In this document: one piece after another, positions 15,216 to 23,116 of the stretch
How positions within the stretch are numbered: position 1 is the stretch's first letter
How the letters are laid out: each line of letters starts with the position of its first letter
NCBI GenBank assembly: GCA_947493175.1
Contig: CANLQD010000006.1
Coordinates: forward strand, 186,001-250,000
Reading direction: 5' to 3'
Length of the DNA: 64,000 nt
Source: an uncultured Flavobacteriaceae bacterium
Lineage (GTDB): Bacteria > Bacteroidota > Bacteroidia > Flavobacteriales > Flavobacteriaceae
Notes under the pieces: model-generated
The model's database searches: none
What the model saw: the letters and a program-made list of their open reading frames with translations, nothing else
Told to the model about the DNA's origin: nothing
Translations under genes and position numbers: made by a program

Positions 15216-17102
15216 ATGCAGGCGTTCCAAAAAAACAGCGATATCTTTTACCTACTTTCCGAAGGTATTTCGGAGGGTATTTTGGTGGTCAATGCAAAGC
15301 AACAGATTGTAGCCACCAATTCTGCGGCCCAAGAAATGTTTGGCTATAAAAAAGGGGAATTAGAAGGCAAGCAATTAGAAATACTTATTCCCGGACGCTA
15401 TCGAACAGTGCATGAACAGCATGTTAAAACCTTTATAGAAAAGAGTGAAAAACGCCCTATGGGCGGGGGTCAAAACCTATCGGGAGTACGAAAAAGCGGT
15501 GAAGAGTTTCCTATGGAAGCAGGCCTTAATCCTTTTCAGCTGTACGGGGCCACTTATGTGATGGCGTTGATCATTGACATATCTGAAAGAAAATCTATAG
15601 AAAAGGAGCTGAATATCAAGAGTGAGGCCCTTAAATCGTCGATTAACGGAATCACCATTACCGATGCCTTACTTCCCGATCGGCCGGTCATCTATACAAA
15701 CGCTGCCTTTGAGCAACTTACTGGGTACTCCAATGATGAAATCATGGGAAAGAACCTGCGTTTTCTTCAAGGTACCGACCGGGACCAACCGGGAGTCGAA
15801 GAAATGCAAAAAGCCATAGACGAAGGAAGAAGTTGCCAAGTAGAGGTACGTAATTATCGAAAAGATGGAACTTTATTCTGGAACGAGATATCTATCACAC
15901 CCATAAGGGACGAAAACGGTACGGTTACTCATTATATAGGCATACAGGACGATATTACCAAGCGAAAAAAAATAGAACAAGAACGCTTATATTGGTCCAA
16001 AATTTTTGATGAATCGATGAACGAAATTTTCGTTTTCGACGCACATTCGCTTCAATTCATCCATGTGAACCAAGGTGCACTTAAAAATATCGGTTATTCC
16101 TTGGAAGAAATGGTACGAATGACCCCGGTAGATCTAAAACCCGATTATAATGAAGCACGGTTTCGCAAAACAATTGAACCAATAGTAAAAAAAAGAGTCG
16201 AAAAAATCGAATTTGAAACGGTTCACGAACGCAAAGACGGAAGCTCGTACCCAGTAGAGGTGCATCTTCAATTATCCCAGCTTGGGGAAAGAGCCGTTAT
16301 ATTGGCTGTTATACTCGACATCACCGAACGAAAGAATTACACCGAAAAATTAGAACGAACCGTAGCAAAGCGCACAAAGCAGTTAAGTGAGGCCCTTGAA
16401 GTAGAAAAAGAACTGAACGAATTGAAAACCCGATTCCTATCCTTGGTTTCGCACGAATTCAAAACACCTTTGAGCAGTATTCTTACCTCGATTACCCTCC
16501 TGGCAAAGTATACCCAAAGCGAACAACAACAAAAACGCGATAAACACATAGAGACAATTAAAAACAAAGTGCGCTATTTAGATAAGATTCTAAACGACTT
16601 TTTATCATTGGAGCGTTTAGAGTCTGGAAAGGTCAATTACAAAATCGATACGTTCCCGCTCAGCAAGGTGGTCAATGAGGTAGTATACGACGCCAATATG
16701 TTACTGAAGGCCGGCCAAAAGATACAGTACCCGCACGATATAGATGATATCGATATACATTTCGAAGAAAAAATTCTGGAACTGGCATTGTCGAACCTTG
16801 TTCATAACGCCATTAAATACTCCCCCGAACATACGGTTATCGAAGTTCAGGTGAATCGAAATGGCAACACCCTGGAAATCAGTATTATTGATGAGGGGAT
16901 CGGCATACCGGAAAATGACCAGAAGCACATCTTCAACCGTTATTTCAGGGCAAAGAATGCACTGTTAGACCAAGGGACGGGAATCGGCCTAAGTATTGCC
17001 AAACAGCATTTAGAAAATCTGGGGGCTTCCCTTTGGTTCGAAAGTGAGGAAAACAAAGGTTCTACTTTTACTATGCAAATACCTATATCAATTGAAAAAT
17101 AA
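15216..17102 (+). CDS. PAS/LOV-like sensor histidine kinase
   Basis: A 628-residue cytoplasmic kinase with no membrane helix. It has PAS 1 (about 8-125), a LOV-like PAS 2 (about 138-250), PAS 3 (about 260-372), a coiled linker, HisKA with His413 in VSHEFKTPLS, and HATPase (N box at Asn531, DEGIGIP 559-565, GTGIGLS 587-593). PAS 2 keeps the LOV signature GKN-x-RFLQG, Asn213, Asn223 and Gln244 of the flavin pocket, but the photo-adduct Cys is Leu181. Flavin-based redox sensing is possible. The -7 box ends 5 nt before ATG, so the mRNA may be leaderless. The REC-Crp gene follows after 2 nt and is its probable partner. Confidence 0.87.
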   Translation: MQAFQKNSDIFYLLSEGISEGILVVNAKQQIVATNSAAQEMFGYKKGELEGKQLEILIPGRYRTVHEQHVKTFIEKSEKRPMGGGQNLSGVRKSGEEFPMEAGLNPFQLYGATYVMALIIDISERKSIEKELNIKSEALKSSINGITITDALLPDRPVIYTNAAFEQLTGYSNDEIMGKNLRFLQGTDRDQPGVEEMQKAIDEGRSCQVEVRNYRKDGTLFWNEISITPIRDENGTVTHYIGIQDDITKRKKIEQERLYWSKIFDESMNEIFVFDAHSLQFIHVNQGALKNIGYSLEEMVRMTPVDLKPDYNEARFRKTIEPIVKKRVEKIEFETVHERKDGSSYPVEVHLQLSQLGERAVILAVILDITERKNYTEKLERTVAKRTKQLSEALEVEKELNELKTRFLSLVSHEFKTPLSSILTSITLLAKYTQSEQQQKRDKHIETIKNKVRYLDKILNDFLSLERLESGKVNYKIDTFPLSKVVNEVVYDANMLLKAGQKIQYPHDIDDIDIHFEEKILELALSNLVHNAIKYSPEHTVIEVQVNRNGNTLEISIIDEGIGIPENDQKHIFNRYFRAKNALLDQGTGIGLSIAKQHLENLGASLWFESEENKGSTFTMQIPISIEK

Positions 17103-17104
17103 AA

Positions 17105-18160
17105 ATGATGAAAAAAGTGCTTTTGATTGAAGATGACAAAGCTCTACGGGAAAATACCCAAGAACTTCTGGAGCTTTCAAACTATCATGTGATTACTGCC
17201 CCCAACGGTAAACTTGGCATCAAGAGAGCGATGGAGCAACTCCCAGACATCATCATCTGTGATATTATGATGCCCGAACTAGATGGGTATAGTGTTTTAC
17301 GGAGCCTATCTGCCGAGAAAACTACCCAACATATCCCCTTTATTTTTCTTTCCGCTAAAACGGAACATAAAGAAGTTAGAAAGGGGATGGATATGGGTGC
17401 CGATGATTATCTGACCAAACCGTTCGAAGAAAACGATTTAATCAGTGCCATTGAAAGTAGACTGGCAAAATCCATTATTCTGTCTCAGATGGCACAAAAC
17501 CAACAACAGCAAACGTTGGTATCGGAGCAGGAAATGAGAACCCTGAACGAGCTTAAAAACTTTTTCGACGATAATGGAGACGAAACACAGTATGAAGAAG
17601 GAGAAGTCATTTTTAGGGAAGGAGCCCATTCCCATAAAATTTATTTGATCCTCAACGGATTGGTAAAATGCCATAAAATAGATGAAGACGGCAAAGAGTT
17701 GATTACCTCATTGTACCGGGCCGATGATTTTTTGGGACTCACCTCGTTTGTAAACAATGTACCTTATTATGAATCTGCCACAGCGATGGAGCCTGTGCGA
17801 CTTACCGGAATTTCGAAGGAACAACTGAAGGATATTCTGGAAAACAACAAGTCTGTCTCTTTGGAATTGATGCAGCTATTCACAGAGAACATCACCGAAA
17901 TGAAGGGACAATTGCTACAAATGGCCTATAGTTCGGTGCGAAAAAAAACGGCCCAAACTTTGCTACAGTTTGCAGAGGTACTGAACCAACGAACCGATGA
18001 TCCTATCAAAATATCCAGAAACGACCTTGCCAGTGTAGCAGGTATCGCCACCGAAACCCTGATACGAACCCTTTCGAGATTTAAAAAAGAAGGGTTGATC
18101 AGTATTGAAGGAAGAAATATAAAAATTAAAGAGCTCAAGGCCTTACATTATGTTAATTAA
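17105..18160 (+). CDS. REC-Crp/Fnr fusion response regulator
   Basis: A 351-residue protein. The receiver domain spans 1-122 with Asp53 (IICDIMMPELDG) and Lys105 (YLTKPFEEND); a linker follows (123-150); a cyclic-nucleotide-binding-like domain spans about 152-270 (EGEVIFREGAHSHKIYLILNG), then the dimer helix and a Crp winged helix (about 285-345). The recognition helix IATETLIRTLSRF has Glu317 and Arg321 spaced as in the E-x3-R signature of Crp/Fnr proteins that read TGA half-sites. There is no Fnr-type N-terminal Cys cluster, so signal input is likely phosphorylation by the adjacent kinase plus any ligand. It is the best local candidate to bind TGAY-N4-RTCA. Confidence 0.88.
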   Translation: MMKKVLLIEDDKALRENTQELLELSNYHVITAPNGKLGIKRAMEQLPDIIICDIMMPELDGYSVLRSLSAEKTTQHIPFIFLSAKTEHKEVRKGMDMGADDYLTKPFEENDLISAIESRLAKSIILSQMAQNQQQQTLVSEQEMRTLNELKNFFDDNGDETQYEEGEVIFREGAHSHKIYLILNGLVKCHKIDEDGKELITSLYRADDFLGLTSFVNNVPYYESATAMEPVRLTGISKEQLKDILENNKSVSLELMQLFTENITEMKGQLLQMAYSSVRKKTAQTLLQFAEVLNQRTDDPIKISRNDLASVAGIATETLIRTLSRFKKEGLISIEGRNIKIKELKALHYVN

Positions 18161-18314
18161 AACCTTTGGTGACCCAATGCATTTACAAGTTTTTCAATCC
18201 CGACGGTTCGGGAGGGTTTCTCTAAGGCCAGTTCGCACCAATAAAATAAGAGGTAAAAAATGGCGTTTTTGATTTCATCTAAGCTCCGTTTTCAAAAGCG
18301 CAACGGAAAAAGCA

Positions 18315-18357
18315 TGAGTTTTATCATTTTTTTAACCACTAATGCTGGCTACTTTCG
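18315..18357 (+). promoter_or_regulatory. Class II Crp/Fnr-type promoter of usp gene at 18373
   Basis: TGAGTTTTATCA (18315-18326; one half-site TGAG) centred 29.5 nt from the -7 box TACTTTCG (18350-18357; 7 of 8 matches). ATG at 18373. Confidence 0.58.
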
Positions 18358-18372
18358 AGACCGAATCAGCAA

Positions 18373-19209
18373 ATGAGACAAGTTCTATTACCAACCGACT
18401 TTTCGAACAATGCATGGAATGCGTTGGCTTATGCCATACGCTTGTTCGAAGACAGACCCTGTAATTTTTTTATTCTTCACGTGGCGCCCCTTAGCGAATC
18501 GCCAGTCGAGAGAATGTCATTTCCCATTCCGGTAAGCGAAAAAAGTACCCATTCAAAGGAAGCCCTTTCCGAACTATTACGCCGCATCGAAAAGTTCTCT
18601 GAAAATCCCCAACATAGATTTACCTCATTTTTAGACTATGGGAACCTCGTAGACGCTGTAAGGAGAAAAGTAACCGAAAACCACATTGACCTTATCGTTA
18701 TGGGCACCAAAGGAAAGAGGGCCCTAAAAAAACCAATTCTGGGCAGTAACACTTCTGCAGTCATGACCAAAGTACCCTGCAATACGCTAGCGGTTCCCAA
18801 AGAGGCAACTTATTCCCCTCCTAAAAAAATTGCTTTCCCCAGTGACTTTACCATTTTTTACACTTATAAGATTCTTAAAACGCTTACCTCATGGTTGCAA
18901 TTGCACCAATCTCAATTAAAGGTACTGCATGTTTTAGGTACTCGGGGGGAACTTTCAGAGCTGCAAGAGAAAAACAAAAACTATCTTCACGATTATCTGG
19001 AAGAGGCTTTTACCTGGCAACACAGTTTCCATACAACGGGGAACAAAAAGATTACAGAAGCGATACAACTATTTGTAGACGCCAACGACATTGATATCAT
19101 TGTAATGGTCGCCAAAAACCTGAACTTCATACAGCAACTACTTTTCGATTCAACTGTGGAGAAAGTAAGTTTTTCAAGCAAGGTGCCCTTTTTGGTCCTA
19201 CACGGCTAA
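18373..19209 (+). CDS. Universal stress protein, two UspA domains (2 of 7)
   Basis: A 278-residue tandem UspA protein starting RQVLLPTDFSNNAWNALAYA. Domain 1 has DLIVMGTKGKRALKKPILGSNTSAVM, the ATP-loop pattern; domain 2 (from about KKIAFPSDFTIFYTY) ends in IDIIVMVAKNLNFIQQLLFDSTVEKVSF, where the glycine loop is lost. It is the first of four consecutive usp genes on the plus strand and has its own promoter. The domain-2 end QQLLFDSTVEKVSFSSKVPFLVL recurs in its neighbours, showing that they are duplicates. Confidence 0.85.
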   Translation: MRQVLLPTDFSNNAWNALAYAIRLFEDRPCNFFILHVAPLSESPVERMSFPIPVSEKSTHSKEALSELLRRIEKFSENPQHRFTSFLDYGNLVDAVRRKVTENHIDLIVMGTKGKRALKKPILGSNTSAVMTKVPCNTLAVPKEATYSPPKKIAFPSDFTIFYTYKILKTLTSWLQLHQSQLKVLHVLGTRGELSELQEKNKNYLHDYLEEAFTWQHSFHTTGNKKITEAIQLFVDANDIDIIVMVAKNLNFIQQLLFDSTVEKVSFSSKVPFLVLHG

Positions 19210-19401
19210 TTTAATTGATAATCGAGATTTAAACGCTCCGACACGCCCACCTTCATGTAACCATTGTGGACAACAAAGGCCTCGAGGTAGTTGCTCATGG
19301 CCTTCTAACGGGCCGTTAACGCTTCCATAAAAACCCAAACGGACACCAAAATCTGGTTACAAAACATGAGTCCTTTAAGACGCTTTTAGGTGCCTACACA
19401 A

Positions 19402-19444
19402 TGACCAATATCATAGTTTTCGAACACCTACCCCACTACCTTTG
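19402..19444 (+). promoter_or_regulatory. Class II Crp/Fnr-type promoter of usp pair 19457/20338
   Basis: TGACCAATATCA (19402-19413), centre 29.5 nt from the perfect -7 box TACCTTTG (19437-19444). ATG at 19457. Confidence 0.7.
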
Positions 19445-19456
19445 GGTACACCCAAA

Positions 19457-20317
19457 ATGAAAAGAACAGCTATGAGAACCGTACTGATTCCCACCGACTT
19501 TTCAGAGAATGCCATGCAAGCTATCGCATATGCCATGAACCTTTATAAGTGCGAGCGTGTGCATTTTTATTTTCTACATGCCTATGCCGATGAAGTCTAC
19601 GGGCCGTTCAAGAACGGGAACGGTAATTCTATAAAAAAACAGAAAAAGGAAATTCAAAACGCAACAGATTCCCTCCTAAAGGAGCTTGTTGAGACTGTAC
19701 AGGAAAAATGGCATAATCCAAAACACTTATATGAGCATATTTCGGCGTTTGAATCGTTGGTAGATGCCGTTAATGATTTTGTCAATCAAATCAATGTTGA
19801 CCTGGTCATTATGGGCACGAAAGGGCAGACCGCCGACAAAAAAATAACTTTTGGAAGCCATACGGTACAGGTATTAAAATATGTACAATGCCCTGTACTT
19901 GCCATACCCTACAACTACGAATACCAACAACCTAAAAAAATACTATTTCCCACAGACTATCTATTACCCTATAAACGAAGGGAACTAAAACTACTGAACA
20001 CGCTGGCAAAGGAGTTTAAATCGGCTATTTACTGTCTGTATATCTCAGATTTTGAAGTATTGAGCGAGCGACAATTAGACAATAAACGTTTTCTGACAGA
20101 ATCGTTGCCCGACGCGTTTCTTTTTCATGAAACTACCCCCGTAAAACATAAGGCCGAAGCCATTTTGGATTATATTGAACAACACGGAATTCAACTGTTG
20201 GTCATGGTGAATACCAGACATTCCTTTTTGGAGGATATGCTTTACCGGTCTACCGTTGACGAAATAGGATTATACATTACCCTCCCATTTTTGGTAATGC
20301 AAAACCTTCCTCGTTAA
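19457..20317 (+). CDS. Universal stress protein, two UspA domains (3 of 7)
   Basis: A 286-residue tandem UspA protein. ATG 19457 is used because the TTG at 19442 is inside the -7 box; ATG 19472 is a second option directly before RTVLIPTDFSENAMQAIAYA. Domain 1 has NVDLVIMGTKGQTADKKITFGSHTVQVLKY; domain 2 (KKILFPTDYLLPYKRREL) ends IQLLVMVNTRHSFLEDMLYRSTVDEIGLYITLPFLVM with the loop glycines missing. It is followed after 20 nt by the next usp. Confidence 0.84.
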   Translation: MKRTAMRTVLIPTDFSENAMQAIAYAMNLYKCERVHFYFLHAYADEVYGPFKNGNGNSIKKQKKEIQNATDSLLKELVETVQEKWHNPKHLYEHISAFESLVDAVNDFVNQINVDLVIMGTKGQTADKKITFGSHTVQVLKYVQCPVLAIPYNYEYQQPKKILFPTDYLLPYKRRELKLLNTLAKEFKSAIYCLYISDFEVLSERQLDNKRFLTESLPDAFLFHETTPVKHKAEAILDYIEQHGIQLLVMVNTRHSFLEDMLYRSTVDEIGLYITLPFLVMQNLPR

Positions 20318-20337
20318 TTTTGAAAACCTTTTCCATT

Positions 20338-21192
20338 ATGAAGCACATCTTATTACCAACAGACTTTTCTAACAACGCATGGAATGCCATTTCTTATGCC
20401 TTGGAACTCTTCAAGGATGAACGCTGTACATTTTTTCTGCTACATACCTACACACCTTCTATTTATCGGGTGGATTACCTTTTGGGCGGACCGGAATTCA
20501 GTGTCGTGAAAGACCCGAAAGTAACGGAATCTTCGGAGGGATTGGACCAAACGCTCGTATCGATCAAACGTACCTTTTCGAACCATAAACATCAATTTAA
20601 ACTTCTTTCCGCGTTTAACACGCTTACCGATGAGGTCACAGCCGTATGTAGCGATAAGCGTATTGATTTAATCGTTATGGGAACCCAAGGGGCCACCGGG
20701 GCAAAGGAGATTTTTCTTGGAACCAATACGGTGCATGTTATTCGAAAGGCAAAAGTTCCGGTGCTGGTAGTTCCTGTAGGCTATCAATTTCAAAAAATAA
20801 AAAACGTTCTGTTCCCTACCGATTATCGGAGTCCGTATCGAAAGGAAGAAATACAGTTCTTGATCGATATGGTTGCAAAACTCCAAGCAAATTGCACCGT
20901 GCTTCACATTCAACCCTCTAACAACTTGACAACGGTGCAGAAAACGAACAAACGGCTATTACAGGAATACTTTGAACCGTTGGACAATTCCTTTGTAGAA
21001 CTCGAAGGAAGCTTGATGCCCAATGCAGTCCATGAATATAGTAGCGAACATCAGACAGACCTGCTTGTAATGATGAACCGTGCACATTCTTTTCTAGAAC
21101 GTTTACTTTTTAAACAGAATGTCGATTCTATCGGCTATCATACAGAAATTCCTTTTCTGGTCCTCCGCGATACGGCGCCGATAGCGTATTAA
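20338..21192 (+). CDS. Universal stress protein, two UspA domains (4 of 7)
   Basis: A 284-residue tandem UspA protein; ATG 20338 is preferred to TTG 20320 since it sits one codon before KHILLPTDFSNNAWNAISYA. Domain 1 holds DLIVMGTQGATGAKEIFLGTNTVHVIRKA, a full ATP loop; domain 2 (KNVLFPTDYRSPYRKEEIQF) ends DLLVMMNRAHSFLERLLFKQNVDSIGYHTEIPFLVL. It is probably co-transcribed with the usp gene 20 nt upstream. Confidence 0.84.
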   Translation: MKHILLPTDFSNNAWNAISYALELFKDERCTFFLLHTYTPSIYRVDYLLGGPEFSVVKDPKVTESSEGLDQTLVSIKRTFSNHKHQFKLLSAFNTLTDEVTAVCSDKRIDLIVMGTQGATGAKEIFLGTNTVHVIRKAKVPVLVVPVGYQFQKIKNVLFPTDYRSPYRKEEIQFLIDMVAKLQANCTVLHIQPSNNLTTVQKTNKRLLQEYFEPLDNSFVELEGSLMPNAVHEYSSEHQTDLLVMMNRAHSFLERLLFKQNVDSIGYHTEIPFLVLRDTAPIAY

Positions 21193-21347
21193 AGCTTTGC
21201 CGTCTTCTAAACCCTATGTCTGTATCGTCATTCGCTTTCTTCGGCTTGCCGCGCAACCTGCAAAATCAATCAAAGACGAACTATTTCCACTCTGGCCCTT
21301 GTATTTACGGACAGCTAAAAAACGGTCCCTAAACACCACGGACGCAC

Positions 21348-21390
21348 TGATCGAAATCATTGGTTTCGTTTGGGCGATGGTCTACTTTTA
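21348..21390 (+). promoter_or_regulatory. Class II Crp/Fnr-type promoter of usp/ATP-cone/MBL unit
   Basis: TGATCGAAATCA (21348-21359), centre 29.5 nt from the -7 box TACTTTTA (21383-21390; 7 of 8 matches). ATG of the usp gene at 21416. Confidence 0.65.
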
Positions 21391-21415
21391 GGACATATCC
21401 CTAAAATACGTGGTC

Positions 21416-22252
21416 ATGAAAAAAATCTTGTTACCCACCGATTTTTCAGACACTTCTTTCGAAGCCATTCGATATGCCTTATTGGTTTTCAAGGAAATGG
21501 AATGCACTTTTTATTTGCTGAATACCTATACCCCACCCGTATACCAACCAGAATATGTGCTGTTCAGTCCGGGACAAATAGGCCTTGGAGATGTATTGCA
21601 GAATAATTCCCTTTCTGAATTGGAAAAATTAAAAAGCCGTTTGGAGAAGCAATACCCAAATCCTAAACATACCATTATAATCCGTTCCGCTTTAAATTCA
21701 CTATTGCCAGAAGTCATCGAAATGACCGAATCGCACGGTATTGATTTAGTGGTCATGGGTACCAAAGGGGCGACCGGGGCAAAGGAAATTCTATTTGGCA
21801 CCAATACGGTACACGTCATCAAAAAATCGAAATGTCCGGTAATCGCTATCCCACCGAACTTTGAATACGAGTCTCCCAAAGAAATTCTTTTCCCTACTGA
21901 TTACGAAGTCGCTTTTGCAAAGCAGCGATTGGAAATCCTATCAAAAATTATGGTGCACCATGGATCACAGGTGCACATGATGCATGTTTCTACAGGATAT
22001 ACACTTTCGGAAGAACAGCAATATCACAAGCGGTTAATTCAGCAAATACTGGAAGGGACTCTGTTCTTTCATGAGGTGCCCAACAATGAAATCATAGCGG
22101 CAGTAAACGATTTTCAGGGCAAAACCAAGGTGCAGTTGCTCGTAATGGTACAAAACAAACATACCTTTCTAGAACGACTGTTTATCGAACCCATCATTAA
22201 GAAAATAGGTTTTCATGTTAACATTCCGTTTATGGTGATTCCCCAGCTGTAA
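21416..22252 (+). CDS. Universal stress protein, two UspA domains (5 of 7)
   Basis: A 278-residue tandem UspA protein; ATG 21416 starts MKKILLPTDFSDTSFEAIRYA, and an in-frame GTG lies 6 nt upstream. Domain 1 has DLVVMGTKGATGAKEILFGTNTVHVIKKS, nearly identical to the preceding usp; domain 2 (KEILFPTDYEVAFAKQRLE) ends QLLVMVQNKHTFLERLFIEPIIKKIGF. It opens a probable operon with the ATP-cone nuclease gene 15 nt downstream and the MBL gene after that. Confidence 0.84.
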   Translation: MKKILLPTDFSDTSFEAIRYALLVFKEMECTFYLLNTYTPPVYQPEYVLFSPGQIGLGDVLQNNSLSELEKLKSRLEKQYPNPKHTIIIRSALNSLLPEVIEMTESHGIDLVVMGTKGATGAKEILFGTNTVHVIKKSKCPVIAIPPNFEYESPKEILFPTDYEVAFAKQRLEILSKIMVHHGSQVHMMHVSTGYTLSEEQQYHKRLIQQILEGTLFFHEVPNNEIIAAVNDFQGKTKVQLLVMVQNKHTFLERLFIEPIIKKIGFHVNIPFMVIPQL

Positions 22253-22267
22253 ACCACAACGAGCAAA

Positions 22268-23113
22268 ATGGCAGCGAAACATACAACCACGATTATCAAA
22301 ACGTCTGGGGACCGCGTTGAATTCTCTATAGACAAGCTTCGAAACTCCTTAAAACATAGCGGTGCAGACCATGATGTCATCGAACAAATCGTCGAAAAGG
22401 TACAGGATGAACTTTATGAAGGCATATCTACCCGGGAAATTTACAACCGTGCCTTTGCACTATTAAAAAAACAAAAACCGGTTTTTGCATCCAAATACAA
22501 GCTCAAAAAAGCCATTTATGAGTTAGGACCCACGGGCTTTCCATTTGAACGTTTTGTAGCCAGCATTCTAGATTACTCCGGTTTCACGACCAAAGTAAAC
22601 CAACTAATGCAGGGCGTTTGCATTAGCCACGAAATTGATGTAGTGGCCGAAAAAAATGGAAAAATGACAGTAGTCGAATGTAAATTTCATGGGGAGGAAG
22701 GCCGTCATTGTAACATAAAAGTGCCTTTGTACATTCATTCTAGATACAACGATGTAAAGGCCCAATGGCAACTTAAAAAAAAGTGGCCCAAACTACTTGA
22801 AAAAGGCTGGGTCGTCACCAACACCCGCTTCACCAAGGATGCTATCACCTATGGGAAATGCGCCGATCTTTATTTACTGAGTTGGGATTATCCGGTCAAT
22901 GATAGCCTTAAAGACCGCATTGACCGTTTGGGACTATACCCGATTACCGTTTCTACCCTATTGACCGGTCGAGAGAAACGCTTTCTATTGAGCAGGGATA
23001 TTGTGCTGTGCAGGCATTTGATAAAAGACACTTTTTTTCTTGACCACTTGGGGGTTTCGCAACATCGAAAAGAAAAAATTCTTCAAGAGGTACAACAGCT
23101 CTGTAACCATTGA
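22268..23113 (+). CDS. ATP-cone domain fused to a PD-(D/E)xK (Mrr-like) nuclease
   Basis: A 281-residue protein. An ATP-cone spans about 7-95 (TTIIKTSGDRVEFSIDKLRNSLKHSG and ISTREIYNRAFALLKK), the nucleotide-sensing module known from ribonucleotide reductases. The second part (about 96-200) is a restriction-endonuclease-like fold: FERFVASILDYSGFTTK, HEIDVVAEKNGKMTVVECKFH with Asp/Glu-x-Lys catalytic residues, then VVTNTRFTKDAITYGKCADLYLLSWDYP. The C-terminal part is of unknown fold. It lies between a usp and a beta-CASP RNase-like gene, all after one regulated promoter. Nucleotide-gated cleavage is inferred. Confidence 0.8.
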   Translation: MAAKHTTTIIKTSGDRVEFSIDKLRNSLKHSGADHDVIEQIVEKVQDELYEGISTREIYNRAFALLKKQKPVFASKYKLKKAIYELGPTGFPFERFVASILDYSGFTTKVNQLMQGVCISHEIDVVAEKNGKMTVVECKFHGEEGRHCNIKVPLYIHSRYNDVKAQWQLKKKWPKLLEKGWVVTNTRFTKDAITYGKCADLYLLSWDYPVNDSLKDRIDRLGLYPITVSTLLTGREKRFLLSRDIVLCRHLIKDTFFLDHLGVSQHRKEKILQEVQQLCNH

Positions 23114-23116
23114 GCC

